Shown here one piece after another: positions 25,000 to 34,332 of a stretch of DNA of 64,000 nucleotides. How positions within the stretch are numbered: position 1 is the first letter of the stretch; each line of letters starts with the position of its first letter. Under the pieces are notes generated by a model. It was given only the letters and a program-made list of their open reading frames with translations. It searched no databases and had not been told where the DNA came from. Source of the stretch: Planctomycetota bacterium (lineage in GTDB: Bacteria; Planctomycetota; B15-G4; SIAN01). The DNA lies in assembly GCA_028289345.1 (NCBI GenBank), contig JANQQL010000028.1:1-64000 (forward strand). The letters run 5' to 3'. Both the position numbers and the translations under genes were made by a program.

Positions 25000-26631
25000 A
25001 TGCGTTCTGCGTTGCTCTCTCTTTCGCTGTTGATGGCAGGGTGTCAGTCCCCCGGACTCGACGACCCCATCCACTATCAGATCGGCGTGGTGCACCGTGC
25101 GGTGACGACCTCCTCCCCCCAAGCCCAGCTTTGGTTCGATCGCGGCCTAGCACTGACCTACGGCTTCAACCACGAAGAGGCCATCGTTTGCTTCGAGCGT
25201 GCCGCGGAGTGGGACCCCTCCTGCGCGATGGCCTACTGGGGCAAGGCCTACGCCATCGGGCCGAACTACAACAACACCGAGATGACCGAAGAGACCAGCC
25301 AGGCGGCCCACGCGGCGCTGGTGCTTGCTCAACAAGCCCAAGGCCACTGCTCGCCCGTGGAGCAAGCACTGATCGAGGCGCTGGCACAGCGCTATCCCAC
25401 TGCACAGCTGGCCGCCGACCGCAAGCCGGTCGAAGCGAACTACGCCGAGGCCATGCGAGAGGTGTATGCGCAGTTTCCCGACGACGACGACGTGGCCGCA
25501 CTCACCGGCGAAGCGCTCATGATGCTTCGCCCCTGGAAGCTCTGGAGCCCCGAAGGAGAGCCGGCACCAGAAACTCCCGAGATCCGCAAGCTCCTCGAAG
25601 GAGCCCTGGCCAAGTGGCCGCGCCATCCGGCCCTCTGCCACTTGTACATTCACGCAATGGAGGCTGGTCCGTTCGCTGACCAAGCCATCCCCGCCGCCCA
25701 AACCCTGGAGAGTCTGACCCCCGGTCTCGGTCACCTGCGCCACATGCCGAGTCACATCTACGTGTGGACCGGACGCTACGACGACGTCGTGCGCACCAAC
25801 GTGGATGCGGTGGAAATGGACGACGCCTACGTGGACCATGCCGGCCGAGAGAACTTCTACAGCCTTTACCGACTGCACAACTACCACTTCGTGGCCTACG
25901 GGGCGATGTGGGAAGGTCGCAAAGCCCTGGCCCTCGAGTATTCGCGGCGCTTGGTGGAAGAGATCCCCCCGGGATTGCTCTCCGCAATTCCTGATCTGCT
26001 CGACGTGTTCGTCGCCACCCCCTACCACGTCATGGTTCGGTTTGGCCTGTGGAACGAGATCCTCGCCGAGCCAGAACCCAGCGGAGACTTGTTCGCGGCT
26101 CGGGCCGTCTGGCGTTACGCCCGCGGGGTGGCGCTGGCTTCCTTGGGTCGCACCGACGAAGCAGATCAGGCGATGCAAGAGTTCCTGCAAGCCAAGGAGG
26201 CGGTCCCGGGATCTCGACTCTTGTTCAACAACCCCGTGAAGCAAATCCTCGATGTCGCGGAGAAAGTGCTCGCCGGGGAAATCGAATACCGGAAGGGGAA
26301 TCATGCCCCCGCGTACGCTTTGCTGCGTGAAGCAGTCTCCCTCGACGAACAACTCAACTACGACGAACCTTGGGGCTGGATGGAACCGGCGCGCCATGCC
26401 TTGGGCGCTCTCCTGACTGCCCAAGGTCACCACGAGGAAGCCGTGAAGGTCTACCGCGCCAACCTGGATCGCTATCCCGAGAACGGCTGGGCCCTGCATG
26501 GGCTGGCCGAGTGCCTGGACAAGCTCGGCCAATTCGAAGCCGCGGCGGAAGCCCGAACTCGATTCAAAAAAGCCTGGGCTCGAGCAGACGTCGAGATCCC
26601 CGGCTCCTGCTACTGCCGAATCAGCACCTGA
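25000..26631 (+). CDS. TPR-containing lipoprotein of unknown role
   Basis: The 543-residue protein begins with a signal peptide and lipobox LLMAGC (lipid Cys15). TPR-like helices follow, starting at WFDRGLALTYGFNHEEAIVC and closing with YRANLDRYPENGWALHGLAE. The middle contains an unusual His-rich stretch (HMPSHIYVWTGRYDDV, HAGRENFYSLYRLHNYHFVA) that recurs in this family. GGAAGG precedes the ATG at 25000; the reading frame is open upstream but without start signals. A role in protein-protein interaction at the membrane is likely; a metal-binding role for the His cluster is only a possibility. Confidence 0.7.
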   Translation: MRSALLSLSLLMAGCQSPGLDDPIHYQIGVVHRAVTTSSPQAQLWFDRGLALTYGFNHEEAIVCFERAAEWDPSCAMAYWGKAYAIGPNYNNTEMTEETSQAAHAALVLAQQAQGHCSPVEQALIEALAQRYPTAQLAADRKPVEANYAEAMREVYAQFPDDDDVAALTGEALMMLRPWKLWSPEGEPAPETPEIRKLLEGALAKWPRHPALCHLYIHAMEAGPFADQAIPAAQTLESLTPGLGHLRHMPSHIYVWTGRYDDVVRTNVDAVEMDDAYVDHAGRENFYSLYRLHNYHFVAYGAMWEGRKALALEYSRRLVEEIPPGLLSAIPDLLDVFVATPYHVMVRFGLWNEILAEPEPSGDLFAARAVWRYARGVALASLGRTDEADQAMQEFLQAKEAVPGSRLLFNNPVKQILDVAEKVLAGEIEYRKGNHAPAYALLREAVSLDEQLNYDEPWGWMEPARHALGALLTAQGHHEEAVKVYRANLDRYPENGWALHGLAECLDKLGQFEAAAEARTRFKKAWARADVEIPGSCYCRIST

Positions 26632-27698
26632 TCAAAGTCTCGAGCTGGTCACCGGCTCACCAAGCGATGTCCCGTGGAAACGCTCGGGGAGAGGATGTCA
26701 CCAACACGGTGCTCCTTCTCTCCGAGCATCTGCTTTTCGAGGGAGCACGGGGCCGCCTCCCCCCACTCATCGTCCTCCGTGCGTCCCCCATTCAGACCAG
26801 AGTCCAGCCCGCACTGGAGGTGATCGTGGCACCGATCCCCCGGCGGTGTCTGGTCCCCATCCTCCCGAAGGCGCTCCCAATCAAAGAGTCGAGTGCAACC
26901 GGCACCGATGGGGAATCGTTCTCCCAAATCCACAGAACCCGCCTCCACCGCTCGCGAATCTCGAAAAGTCTTGCCGCGGACCACCCCAACGTCGTGAACC
27001 CGGCGGCCACGACCCCGATCGGGGAAGCCCGGCCGATTTCCTGGCCCGGCGCCTTCTGCCGGATCTTGCGGAGAGTTCCCATGTCGTCCGACCTGCTTGC
27101 GATCCGAGATCGCCGACCCGCTCGATGCTCCCTCCAAGGGCGGTACCTTGATTTCCACGCCGGACCTGATCGCTCCCGCGCCTCTCGACAGCAACGCCAA
27201 ACTTCAGATCGACGCGCTTTGGCCCGCGGACCAGCCATTCGACGCCGACATCTGCTGGCAGGGGTGGATTGCGGGCCCTACCGCATCCAACGGGAGAGAG
27301 GGAACCAAGGGCGAGACCCCACGATTCCGTGACGTGGGAATGGTTCGGGGAACGGAAACGAATCCCGGGCGAGAGCCGATGGGTCGCTCTCGTCCTGCGA
27401 GTTTTCGACCCCGGTGGCTCCTCCGTTGCCAAACCGATGGTGCGATGAACGCTGGCCCAGTCCCATGCTGAATTGCGAGCAACGAACCTGTCCGCTTCAT
27501 CGCCGCGACTCGTTCTGTCGTCATGGAGGCGCCTCACGGAGCCTCTTGAATTCGCTCTGGGACTCGGTGACAAGCCGCGTCCATCGGCAATGCACTCGGC
27601 GCGCTTGCCACTTCCGCCGCGCCCCAATCGGCGTCGATACAATGCTTCGCGATGCAACAACAGTCGCCGCCAGGACTTCCTTGTCAAAGGACGAGATC
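26632..27698. other. Long region with little coding evidence
   Basis: About 1.07 kb between the TPR lipoprotein and the kinase. Several open frames of 100-270 codons exist on both strands, but their translations are rich in Arg, Gly and Pro, lack family features and overlap one another. The only part with a recognisable signature is around 27097-27330, described separately as a possible gene remnant. The kinase ribosome site AAAGGA lies near 27686. Confidence 0.5.
27097..27330 (+). pseudogene. Possible remnant of an exported-protein C-terminal module
   Basis: In one plus-strand frame the translation reads GGTLISTPDLIAPAPLDSNA, then a QIDALWP and WQGWIAGPTASNG pattern. This resembles the C-terminal module of the protein at 43230-44429 (LASTWPDD... 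WFQNWIIDPTAKRGWAASNG), where the sequence ends shortly after a W-x-x-WI-x-[DG]P-x(3-6)-ASNG motif. No start codon with ribosome site or upstream domain in the same frame is present, and the frame does not stop at the usual place after the motif. I interpret it as a decayed fragment; it may be coincidence. Confidence 0.35.
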
Positions 27699-30600
27699 AT
27701 GAACTCCGATTCCTTCGAACAAGTCCGCGAGCTCTACCACGAGCTCGCGGATCTCCCCGTCGAAGAACGCGAGCGGCGACTGGCAACGTGCGATCGTCCG
27801 AAAGAAGTGGTCGACGAGGTGCGCGCACTGCTGTCCGAAACCTCCGAGGCGAACGTTTCGTCTCCTCTCTCGGTCTCCATGACGGAGCAGAAAGCCGAAC
27901 AAGTGGCCGAAGAAGTCGCGGCCGTATTCTTGCGCACCCTCGAGAAGCAAGGAGAAGCTTCCTTCGACTTCATGGAGGAGCTGTCGGACGAAGGCCGGCA
28001 GGCTCTCGCGCTGCTGGCGGAAGCCAGCATGGCTCGTTCCCAGTCATCGGGAGGAGACAGCTCCCTTCCCCATGTCCCCGCGGTTCCCGGGGAGTCCTCC
28101 CGCTACCGCCGAGAAGCCCAAGTTGCGGCTGGAGGCATGGGGACGATTCACCGGGTGTGGGACCAGCAACTCGACCGTCCCCTGGCGATGAAGTTGCTTC
28201 GCGTGTCCGGATCCCAAGACGAGTCGTCTCGTTCGCGCTTCGCCCAACGCTTCATGGACGAAGCCCGGACCACCGGTCGTCTCGACCACCCCGGCGTCGT
28301 CCCCGTCCACGAACTGGGAACGGACGATCAAGGCAAGGTGTACTTCACCATGCGACTCGTGCAGGGGATCACCCTGAAAGAGGTCTTCGACAAGGTCAAC
28401 CAAGGAGATCCCGATTGGAGTCAAACGCGAGCGCTCGAGTGTCTCACTCGCGCTTGTGAAACAGTGGCGTTCGCCCATTCCCGCGGTGTTGTGCATCGCG
28501 ACCTCAAGCCACTCAACATCATGGTGGGCTCGTTCGGCGAGACGTACGTCATGGACTGGGGTCTCGCCAAGGATGCGTCCCAAGAGTCCGAAGCGAACCG
28601 GTCCCCCTCCACGGACGAAGGCGACTTCGCGGCTCCCGACGGCCTCGATCCGCGAACTCGGACTTTGGATGGCGAGGTGCTGGGCACGCCCTCCTACATG
28701 CCGCCCGAACAGGCGCGCGGCGAAATCGACAAGATCGGAACCGCGTCCGACGTCTACTCGATGGGCTGTGTTCTGTACCACTTGCTTGCAAGCGAGGCCC
28801 CGTACTCGAGTCGGTCGGCGACTGGATCGGAGCTTCTGCGCCGAGTGCTCGCCGGCCCGCCCCGCCCCCTCAACGGTCGCACGACCGCGGCGCCCGAGCT
28901 GGTGGCCATCTGCGAAAAGGCGATGCAGCGTGATCCCGCGGATCGCTACTCGGACATGAGTGCGATGCGGGACGACCTTCGGGCGTTTTTGGAAGGCCGC
29001 GTGGTCAAGGCTCACCGCACCGGGCCATGGGTCGAACTCCGCAAGTGGGTGCAGCGCAATCGCGGCATGGCCATCACGTCCGCTCTTGCACTCGTCCTCG
29101 CGCTCGGCGGACTCGGGACCACCGCCTACGTTCAGGCCGAAGCAAACCGTGAGCTGTCCCTGGCCCGCAGCCAAACCCTTGCCGCGAATCAGGATCTCAG
29201 TCGTTCCAACGCCAACTTGGAAGAAGTGGCGAACTTTCAATCCCAGCAGCTGACCGACCTGAACCTCGTGACCATGGGGCAACAGTTGAAACAAGATCTG
29301 CTGTCCTCGATCCCCACCAATCGACACGGAGACATGACCGAGCTTCTGGCGACGGTGAACTTCACCGACCTGGCTCGCGACACCATGAAACGGAATGTGC
29401 TGGAACGATCCCTGGGTTCCATCGACGAACAGTTTTCGGACCAACCCCTGGTGCAGGCGCAGCTTCTGCAGTCCATTGCCAACATTGCGCGCTCTCTCAA
29501 CCTCCTCGAGTTGGCCCAGGAGCCCCAGGCACGAGCGGTTGAGATTCGTCGCGAACACCTTGGAGTTGAACATCGCGACACGCTCCACTCCCACGAGTCT
29601 GCCGCGCGCTTGCTCCAGGAACGGGGCCTCTACCAGGAGAGCGAACAGGCGTTCCATCAACTGCATCAGGTCTATTGCCGACTGGAGTCAGAGCGGAGTC
29701 CCGATGCCCTCCGCTTGGCTTCTCAAACCGTCGGCACCTTGCAGCAACAGAGTCGATACGCAGACGCGGAGAAGAGAGCCCGCGAACTCGACCCAATCTG
29801 CCGGAAAGTGTTGGGAGAGGATCATCCCGTCACGATCGCGGTCCTCGGAGGCCTGGCATCGAGCTTGAACCGCCTGGGACGCCCAAGCGAGGCTCTCCCC
29901 TTGTCCCAACGAGTGTTCGAAGCAAGGCGGTCCCACCGGGGACCGGACGCGCCGTTGACCCTGACGGCGGCTCTCAATGTGTCCATGGTTCTGTACCAGC
30001 TAAGCCGCCATGAAGAGGCCGCATCCCTCCTGGAAGAAACGATGCCTCGGCTGCGGCGGGTTCACGGCAACCACCACGACTCGACCATCACCACCTTGAT
30101 CACTCTCGGAAACATTCGTGGACGCCAGGGCCGGCTCGATGAAGCCTTGACTTGGCTCGAAGAGGCGCATGCCTTGGCAGGGAGCACCTTCGTCGAAGAT
30201 CACCGATCCAAAGCCAACGCCGCCCAAAGTCTGGCGGTGGTCCTTCATGATCTGGACCGCCTGTCCGAGGCAGAAGCGGCCTACCGCGAAGCGCTACGGG
30301 TTTGCCAGACGCACTTCGGCGAGACCCACGAAGACACCTTGATCACCATGTCCAACCTTGCCGGTGTCCTGCGCGACAGCGCTCGCGACCAGGAAGCGGA
30401 GTCCCTTCTCCGAGAGTCTGTCGAAGGACTGCGAACCACTCTGGGCAACGAACACCCGGTCACGCTATCGACCGTTGCCAGTCTCTCGGTGCATCTCCTC
30501 GAGTCCGATCATCCCGAGGAAGCGGAGCGGTACTGCCGCGAAGCCTGGGAGGGACGGCAACGAGCGCTCGGAGAGTCCCACCCCTCGACCATCCACTCCC

Positions 30601-31073
30601 TCTACAGCATGGGAAATCTGCTGCAGCGCCTGGGACGGTTGGAGGAAGCGGAGCCGTTTTGCGAACAAGCCGTCGATGGTTATCGCCGCGTTCTCGGGGA
30701 TCTCCACCTGGGAACGCTTCACTCCCTCGACAACCTGGCGGTGGTCCGGATGGCGCAGGGTCGCTACCAAGAAGCGGAGCCGTTGCTCCAAGAGTGTTTC
30801 GAGGGCCGTCGCGAAGTGCTTGGTCTCCTCCATCCGGACACCCAAGACGTCATGCAAGGGTGGATCGATGTCCTGGTTCGGGGAAGTCGTTGGGAAGAAG
30901 CCGAGGAGGCCCTCATCGAATTGCTCGATGAGGCCATGGACTCCGAAAACGACCCGGATCGCGAAGGGCCCGCCGTCCGAAACGCGCGTCTCTGGCTGAT
31001 CGATTTCTACGCAGACTGGCATCGCCATGACCCCGACGGCGGATACGACGAGAAAGCGGACCTCTGGCGATAA
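27699..31073 (+). CDS. Membrane-anchored Ser/Thr protein kinase with long TPR sensor domain
   Basis: The 1124-residue protein has a Hanks-type kinase domain from about residue 135 to 430: glycine loop AAGGMGTIHRVW, ATP-binding Lys in AMKLL, HRDLKPLNIMV and a DWGLAK version of the DFG motif, then GTPSYMPPEQARG. DWG is usual for planctomycete kinases. A transmembrane helix follows near residue 460 (AITSALALVLALGG), and the rest is a long array of kinesin-light-chain-like TPRs, probably extracytoplasmic. AAAGGA precedes the ATG. The stop lies three bases from the convergent ECF sigma gene, suggesting a linked signalling unit. The ligand is unknown. Confidence 0.9.
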   Translation: MNSDSFEQVRELYHELADLPVEERERRLATCDRPKEVVDEVRALLSETSEANVSSPLSVSMTEQKAEQVAEEVAAVFLRTLEKQGEASFDFMEELSDEGRQALALLAEASMARSQSSGGDSSLPHVPAVPGESSRYRREAQVAAGGMGTIHRVWDQQLDRPLAMKLLRVSGSQDESSRSRFAQRFMDEARTTGRLDHPGVVPVHELGTDDQGKVYFTMRLVQGITLKEVFDKVNQGDPDWSQTRALECLTRACETVAFAHSRGVVHRDLKPLNIMVGSFGETYVMDWGLAKDASQESEANRSPSTDEGDFAAPDGLDPRTRTLDGEVLGTPSYMPPEQARGEIDKIGTASDVYSMGCVLYHLLASEAPYSSRSATGSELLRRVLAGPPRPLNGRTTAAPELVAICEKAMQRDPADRYSDMSAMRDDLRAFLEGRVVKAHRTGPWVELRKWVQRNRGMAITSALALVLALGGLGTTAYVQAEANRELSLARSQTLAANQDLSRSNANLEEVANFQSQQLTDLNLVTMGQQLKQDLLSSIPTNRHGDMTELLATVNFTDLARDTMKRNVLERSLGSIDEQFSDQPLVQAQLLQSIANIARSLNLLELAQEPQARAVEIRREHLGVEHRDTLHSHESAARLLQERGLYQESEQAFHQLHQVYCRLESERSPDALRLASQTVGTLQQQSRYADAEKRARELDPICRKVLGEDHPVTIAVLGGLASSLNRLGRPSEALPLSQRVFEARRSHRGPDAPLTLTAALNVSMVLYQLSRHEEAASLLEETMPRLRRVHGNHHDSTITTLITLGNIRGRQGRLDEALTWLEEAHALAGSTFVEDHRSKANAAQSLAVVLHDLDRLSEAEAAYREALRVCQTHFGETHEDTLITMSNLAGVLRDSARDQEAESLLRESVEGLRTTLGNEHPVTLSTVASLSVHLLESDHPEEAERYCREAWEGRQRALGESHPSTIHSLYSMGNLLQRLGRLEEAEPFCEQAVDGYRRVLGDLHLGTLHSLDNLAVVRMAQGRYQEAEPLLQECFEGRREVLGLLHPDTQDVMQGWIDVLVRGSRWEEAEEALIELLDEAMDSENDPDREGPAVRNARLWLIDFYADWHRHDPDGGYDEKADLWR

Positions 31074-31076
31074 TCG

Positions 31077-31640
31077 TCAATCCTGGAGGTGCTTGCGCAA
31101 CCAGGCCACGGCCATCTTGCAGTCCAGTCGCACCGTGCGTGGCGCACGGCCGACGATCTTGGCGATCTCTTCGGTCTCGAGCCCTGACAGATGGCGAAGT
31201 TCGAAAACCTGGGCGAGCCGCGGGTCTGTGGCCTCCAGGCGCTGCAATGCCTCGCCGAGAACAACGGCGTCCTCGGGCAGCATCCCGCGATCGAATGCGA
31301 CGTCGTCTTGCAGTGCCAAGCGTTCTTGATTGCCCCCTCGCTTTTGCCGACCGCGGCCACGGGCGTGATCGATGAGAATCTGACGCATGGCTTTGGCCGC
31401 CACCCCGAAGAAATGCTGACGATCTTCATAGTTGCCGGCGGCCCCCATGAGCCGAAGATAAGCCTCATGCACCAGCGCCGTGGGTTGCAGGGTTTGATCC
31501 GGGCGCTGCTGACGAAACGCCGCGTCCGCCAGCTCTCGAAGTCCCTGATAAATGTGGGGAAACAGGCGATCGGCAGCGGAATGGTCTCCGTTCTTCATTG
31601 CTTGGAGACAGAGAGACACGTCTTGGTCTGGGCCGGTCAT
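31077..31640 (-). CDS. ECF sigma factor, planctomycete type (TIGR02999-like)
   Basis: The 187-residue protein has sigma-70 region 2 with LQPTALVHEAYLRLM, HFFGVAAKAMRQILIDHARG and region 4 (DPRLAQVFELRHLSGLETEE followed by IAKIVGRAPRTVRLDCK), matching the TIGR02999 family of Rhodopirellula-type ECF sigmas. The start at ATG 31640 is chosen because the N-terminus (MTGPDQDVSLCLQAMKNGDH) then has family length. It points toward, and ends beside, the large kinase gene. In planctomycetes such sigmas are often paired with Ser/Thr kinases, so phosphorylation-controlled activity is plausible but not shown. No anti-sigma gene is adjacent. Confidence 0.88.
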   Translation of the reverse strand: MTGPDQDVSLCLQAMKNGDHSAADRLFPHIYQGLRELADAAFRQQRPDQTLQPTALVHEAYLRLMGAAGNYEDRQHFFGVAAKAMRQILIDHARGRGRQKRGGNQERLALQDDVAFDRGMLPEDAVVLGEALQRLEATDPRLAQVFELRHLSGLETEEIAKIVGRAPRTVRLDCKMAVAWLRKHLQD

Positions 31641-31807
31641 CGGGAGTTTCCGGAGAATCCACGGATCCACAGCGAGAGAGGGGCGAGAAACGACGGCTCC
31701 CGTTCTAGCCAGATTGGCTCGCGAGCGCCTCAAGGATCCAGCCATCGATTTCGATCGTCGGCGTCGGAGGAGCAATGACTCATGCTCTCCGCGGTGCTCA
31801 GGATGAG

Positions 31808-32281
31808 TCAATCCGTCGACGGAGTCTGCTGGTTCCGATCCGCAGCGCGAAGTCTCCTCCAGCACCAAGAGCCCCCCTTTCCCAAGAGGGACAGAACCAC
31901 GCTGATCTGCAATGCGAGGGGCAAGATCACCATCTGGTTCTCCGTCGCTTTCAACCCTCGAGCAGAGGACTCGGCCAGGAAAGCGATTGCCGTCGCCACC
32001 GTGAGAACCGCGACTCCTGCTGTCATCAACCATTGCCGCTTCGTCAAATGCAAACGATCCATGGCCCAGCCCAACCCGCCCATGACGAGCACTCCCGCGC
32101 TCAATATCCAGACGCGAAACCAGGGATCCGGGAGGGGGTCGACGTCGACCAGCAGGAGCACCCAGATCCCGGGCAGCGAGGCGAGGCCGTAATGAATGAG
32201 TTCATCACCCGGGAACTCCCACTGAACGAGCGAGCAGACTGCCCACAAGGTAGGCACGCACCACACGAAGAACATGCTCAC
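31808..32281 (-). CDS. Small integral membrane protein, unknown function
   Basis: The 157-residue protein consists of four or five hydrophobic segments and little else, ending in a basic tail RRLRAADRNQQ. I do not recognise a family. The frame can start at GTG 32281 or ATG 32275; neither has a convincing ribosome site. It lies 30 bp downstream of the ATP-grasp gene on the same strand and is probably in its transcript. Confidence 0.5.
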   Translation of the reverse strand: MSMFFVWCVPTLWAVCSLVQWEFPGDELIHYGLASLPGIWVLLLVDVDPLPDPWFRVWILSAGVLVMGGLGWAMDRLHLTKRQWLMTAGVAVLTVATAIAFLAESSARGLKATENQMVILPLALQISVVLSLLGKGGSWCWRRLRAADRNQQTPSTD

Positions 32282-32311
32282 TCTCTCAATTCGCAGCAGG
32301 ATCGCGCAAGC

Positions 32312-33178
32312 TCACAATCTCCGCTTCACCGCGTCCACGAACTGCTCCATCGCTCCCGTATGCCGATCGAGAAACAGGGACGGTTCGAGTAACTCCAGCT
32401 CGGAGACAACCGACTTCCCATCCCACTCGACAAGGTCGGTTCGCGCATACAGTAGCCGGTCCGTCGAGAAGTTTCCGGCTTCACGAGCCGCCGCCAGCGC
32501 GGCCTCGGCAATGCTTCGCTCTTCCGCGGCGACTTCTCGGGCTTCGGAGACCGACTCATCTTCGTGGGAATAACGGGCGGCCTTCACGACCGCATGAGTG
32601 AACCTCCCGTCGATCTGGATGACCGCTCGCTCGCCCTGAGTCGCGACCGACGGCACGAAGACTTGGACCAGCATGTCGCGATCCACGAGGGTCTCGGTCA
32701 GAAACTGGGAAGCCGCCTCGAATTCTGAGGCCTCAAAACGGCGGGTGAGGTAGGAACCCGCCGAGATGGCCGGCTTGATCACGATTCGATCCCACTGGCG
32801 ACGTCGGCAAACCTCATTCAAGTTCGCAGACTGTCCGCGAGAAATGAACTCCGTCGGAATGATGTCCACCCCGCGGGCTTCGAGCTCGCTGAGGTAACGC
32901 TTGTGGTGGTTCCAGCGAACGACGTCGACGGGATTCCAGACGGGCATTCGCTCGGAGAGGCCCGCGAGCCACAGGAGGAACCCTTCGGGGTCTTCGTAGT
33001 AGTTCCAGCAGGAGCGAAGAATGGCTGCCTCGAAGGCGCCAGAAACAGTGGCACCAGGATCATCCCAGGCCAGCTTTTCTGCCTCCATCCCCGCGGCCCG
33101 CAGTGCGGACAGTGTCGGGACCTCATCCAGGTCGGGTTCCGGAATCGTTCGGCACGTCACCCAGGCGATTCGTGCCAT
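32312..33178 (-). CDS. ATP-grasp ligase (RimK-like)
   Basis: The 288-residue cytosolic protein has an ATP-grasp layout: an N-terminal domain with EAAILRSCWNYYEDPEGF, the ATP lid lysine in RIVIKPAISAGSY, a VQVFVPSV strand (usual order VQ-[EP]F), and a terminal LYARTDLVEWDG and SELELLEPSLF, where the carboxylates bind Mg-ATP. ATP-grasp enzymes couple a carboxylate to an amine or thiol through an acylphosphate. AAAGGA precedes the ATG at 33178. The substrate cannot be assigned; relatives with this ExExxxPSLF end are common and uncharacterised. Confidence 0.85.
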   Translation of the reverse strand: MARIAWVTCRTIPEPDLDEVPTLSALRAAGMEAEKLAWDDPGATVSGAFEAAILRSCWNYYEDPEGFLLWLAGLSERMPVWNPVDVVRWNHHKRYLSELEARGVDIIPTEFISRGQSANLNEVCRRRQWDRIVIKPAISAGSYLTRRFEASEFEAASQFLTETLVDRDMLVQVFVPSVATQGERAVIQIDGRFTHAVVKAARYSHEDESVSEAREVAAEERSIAEAALAAAREAGNFSTDRLLYARTDLVEWDGKSVVSELELLEPSLFLDRHTGAMEQFVDAVKRRL

Positions 33179-33555
33179 GGTCGTCCTTTCTTGTGTTCTT
33201 CGAGAGGGTCCGGGGATCCGAACCCGTCGAGTCGGTGTCAAACAACTCGCCCGGATTATTCATGAAGGCCGTCGCGAGAATGAGCCAAAGTTCTTCTGGC
33301 GAGGACGAAAGGCGGTCTTCGCTGACGCTGTGCGCTTGCCCCCCGTCCCGCGCGATTTGGCGATGGATGGCGTGGTCGGACGAAGCGCCGAACGATCTCG
33401 CCCTCGGGCACGGAGATGGTCCCGGCCGAATCCGCCCACGCGGGGGAGAAATCGGTGGCGTATGCTGGGTTTGGCGGACGCGTTCGAGCAACTGGCAACC
33501 CGGACCGGCCCCATCGATCGTCACGACCATTCAGCAAATACTCGGAGGATTCCTC
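33179..33555. other. Divergent intergenic region with a short recurrent motif
   Basis: No gene is supported. It must contain promoters for the ATP-grasp gene (minus) and the DUF1080 gene (plus). At 33255-33281 the sequence ATTATTCATGAAGGCCGTCG continuing to CGAGAATG resembles motifs at 6858 and 55991. Confidence 0.45.
33255..33281 (+). repeat. Short recurrent motif ATTCATGAA-GCCG-GCGAGAAT
   Basis: This is the best copy of a motif also present at 6858-6882 and, in weaker form, at 55991-56010, always between genes. Boundaries and origin are unknown. Confidence 0.4.
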
Positions 33556-34332
33556 ATGGGGTGGCTCTCATTCACTGCCTGCGGTTTGATCTGGGTCTCC
33601 AGCACCTCCGCGCAAGAGCATCCCACGGGATACACGGACACTCCGACCCTTCCCGGAAGTCGATGGAAGGTTCACGACGACGAACGCCCCCGTCCCTCCG
33701 TCGTCCAGTCGGGCATTGATGGGTCGGCCCCCTCGGACGCCCTCGTCCTGTTCGACGGGAAGAATCTGAACGAGTGGCAATCAGGCGACGGAAAGGACGC
33801 GAAGTGGCGCTTGGTCAACGGAGCGATGGAAGTGAACGGCACCGGCTCGATCCGCACCCGCCGCGAGTTCGGCGACGTGCAGCTCCACTTGGAATGGGCC
33901 TCCCCCAAGAACGTCGAATCCAATTCCCAGGGACGCGGCAATAGTGGCGTTTTCTTTCTTGGTCGATACGAAGTGCAGATTCTGGATTCGTACGACAACG
34001 TCTCCTACGCCGACGGACAAGCCGCCGCGATGTACGGCCAACACCCCCCGGCTGTGAATGTGTGCCGAAAACCAGGGGAATGGCAGACTTTTGACATCCT
34101 CTTTGAGGCACCTCGCTTCGAAGGAGACTCTCTGCAGCGACCCGCGCGAGCGACGGTCATCCACAACGGAGTGATCGTTCATCACGCCCGGGAGTTTCTC
34201 GGCCTGACCACCCATCGGGCCATCGCCCAGTATCAACCTCATCCGGTGCGCGGTCCGCTGCAGCTTCAAGATCACGGCAACCCGGTCCGATTCCGCAATG
34301 TCTGGATCCGGGAGCTTGGTTCCGATCGCTGA
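33556..34332 (+). CDS. Exported DUF1080 protein (3-keto-disaccharide hydrolase-like)
   Basis: The 258-residue protein begins with a signal peptide ending near STSAQ and holds one DUF1080 jelly-roll domain, a family now linked to 3-keto-glycoside hydrolases and LamG-like folds. Diagnostic parts are ALVLFDGKNLNEWQSGDGKD, the strand FGDVQLHLEWASPKN, GRGNSGVFFLGRYEVQILDS and GPLQLQDHGNPVRFRNVWIR at the end. GGAGGA six bases before the ATG supports the start at 33556. It is likely periplasmic. Families of this kind are common in planctomycetes and act on plant or algal sugars; the substrate is unknown. Confidence 0.88.
   Translation: MGWLSFTACGLIWVSSTSAQEHPTGYTDTPTLPGSRWKVHDDERPRPSVVQSGIDGSAPSDALVLFDGKNLNEWQSGDGKDAKWRLVNGAMEVNGTGSIRTRREFGDVQLHLEWASPKNVESNSQGRGNSGVFFLGRYEVQILDSYDNVSYADGQAAAMYGQHPPAVNVCRKPGEWQTFDILFEAPRFEGDSLQRPARATVIHNGVIVHHAREFLGLTTHRAIAQYQPHPVRGPLQLQDHGNPVRFRNVWIRELGSDR

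Noticed and set aside
26881..27687. Minus-strand open frame of about 268 codons in the region before the kinase
   Set aside because: Its composition is Arg/Gly/Ser-rich without hydrophobic core patterns, and it has no ribosome site or recognisable domain.
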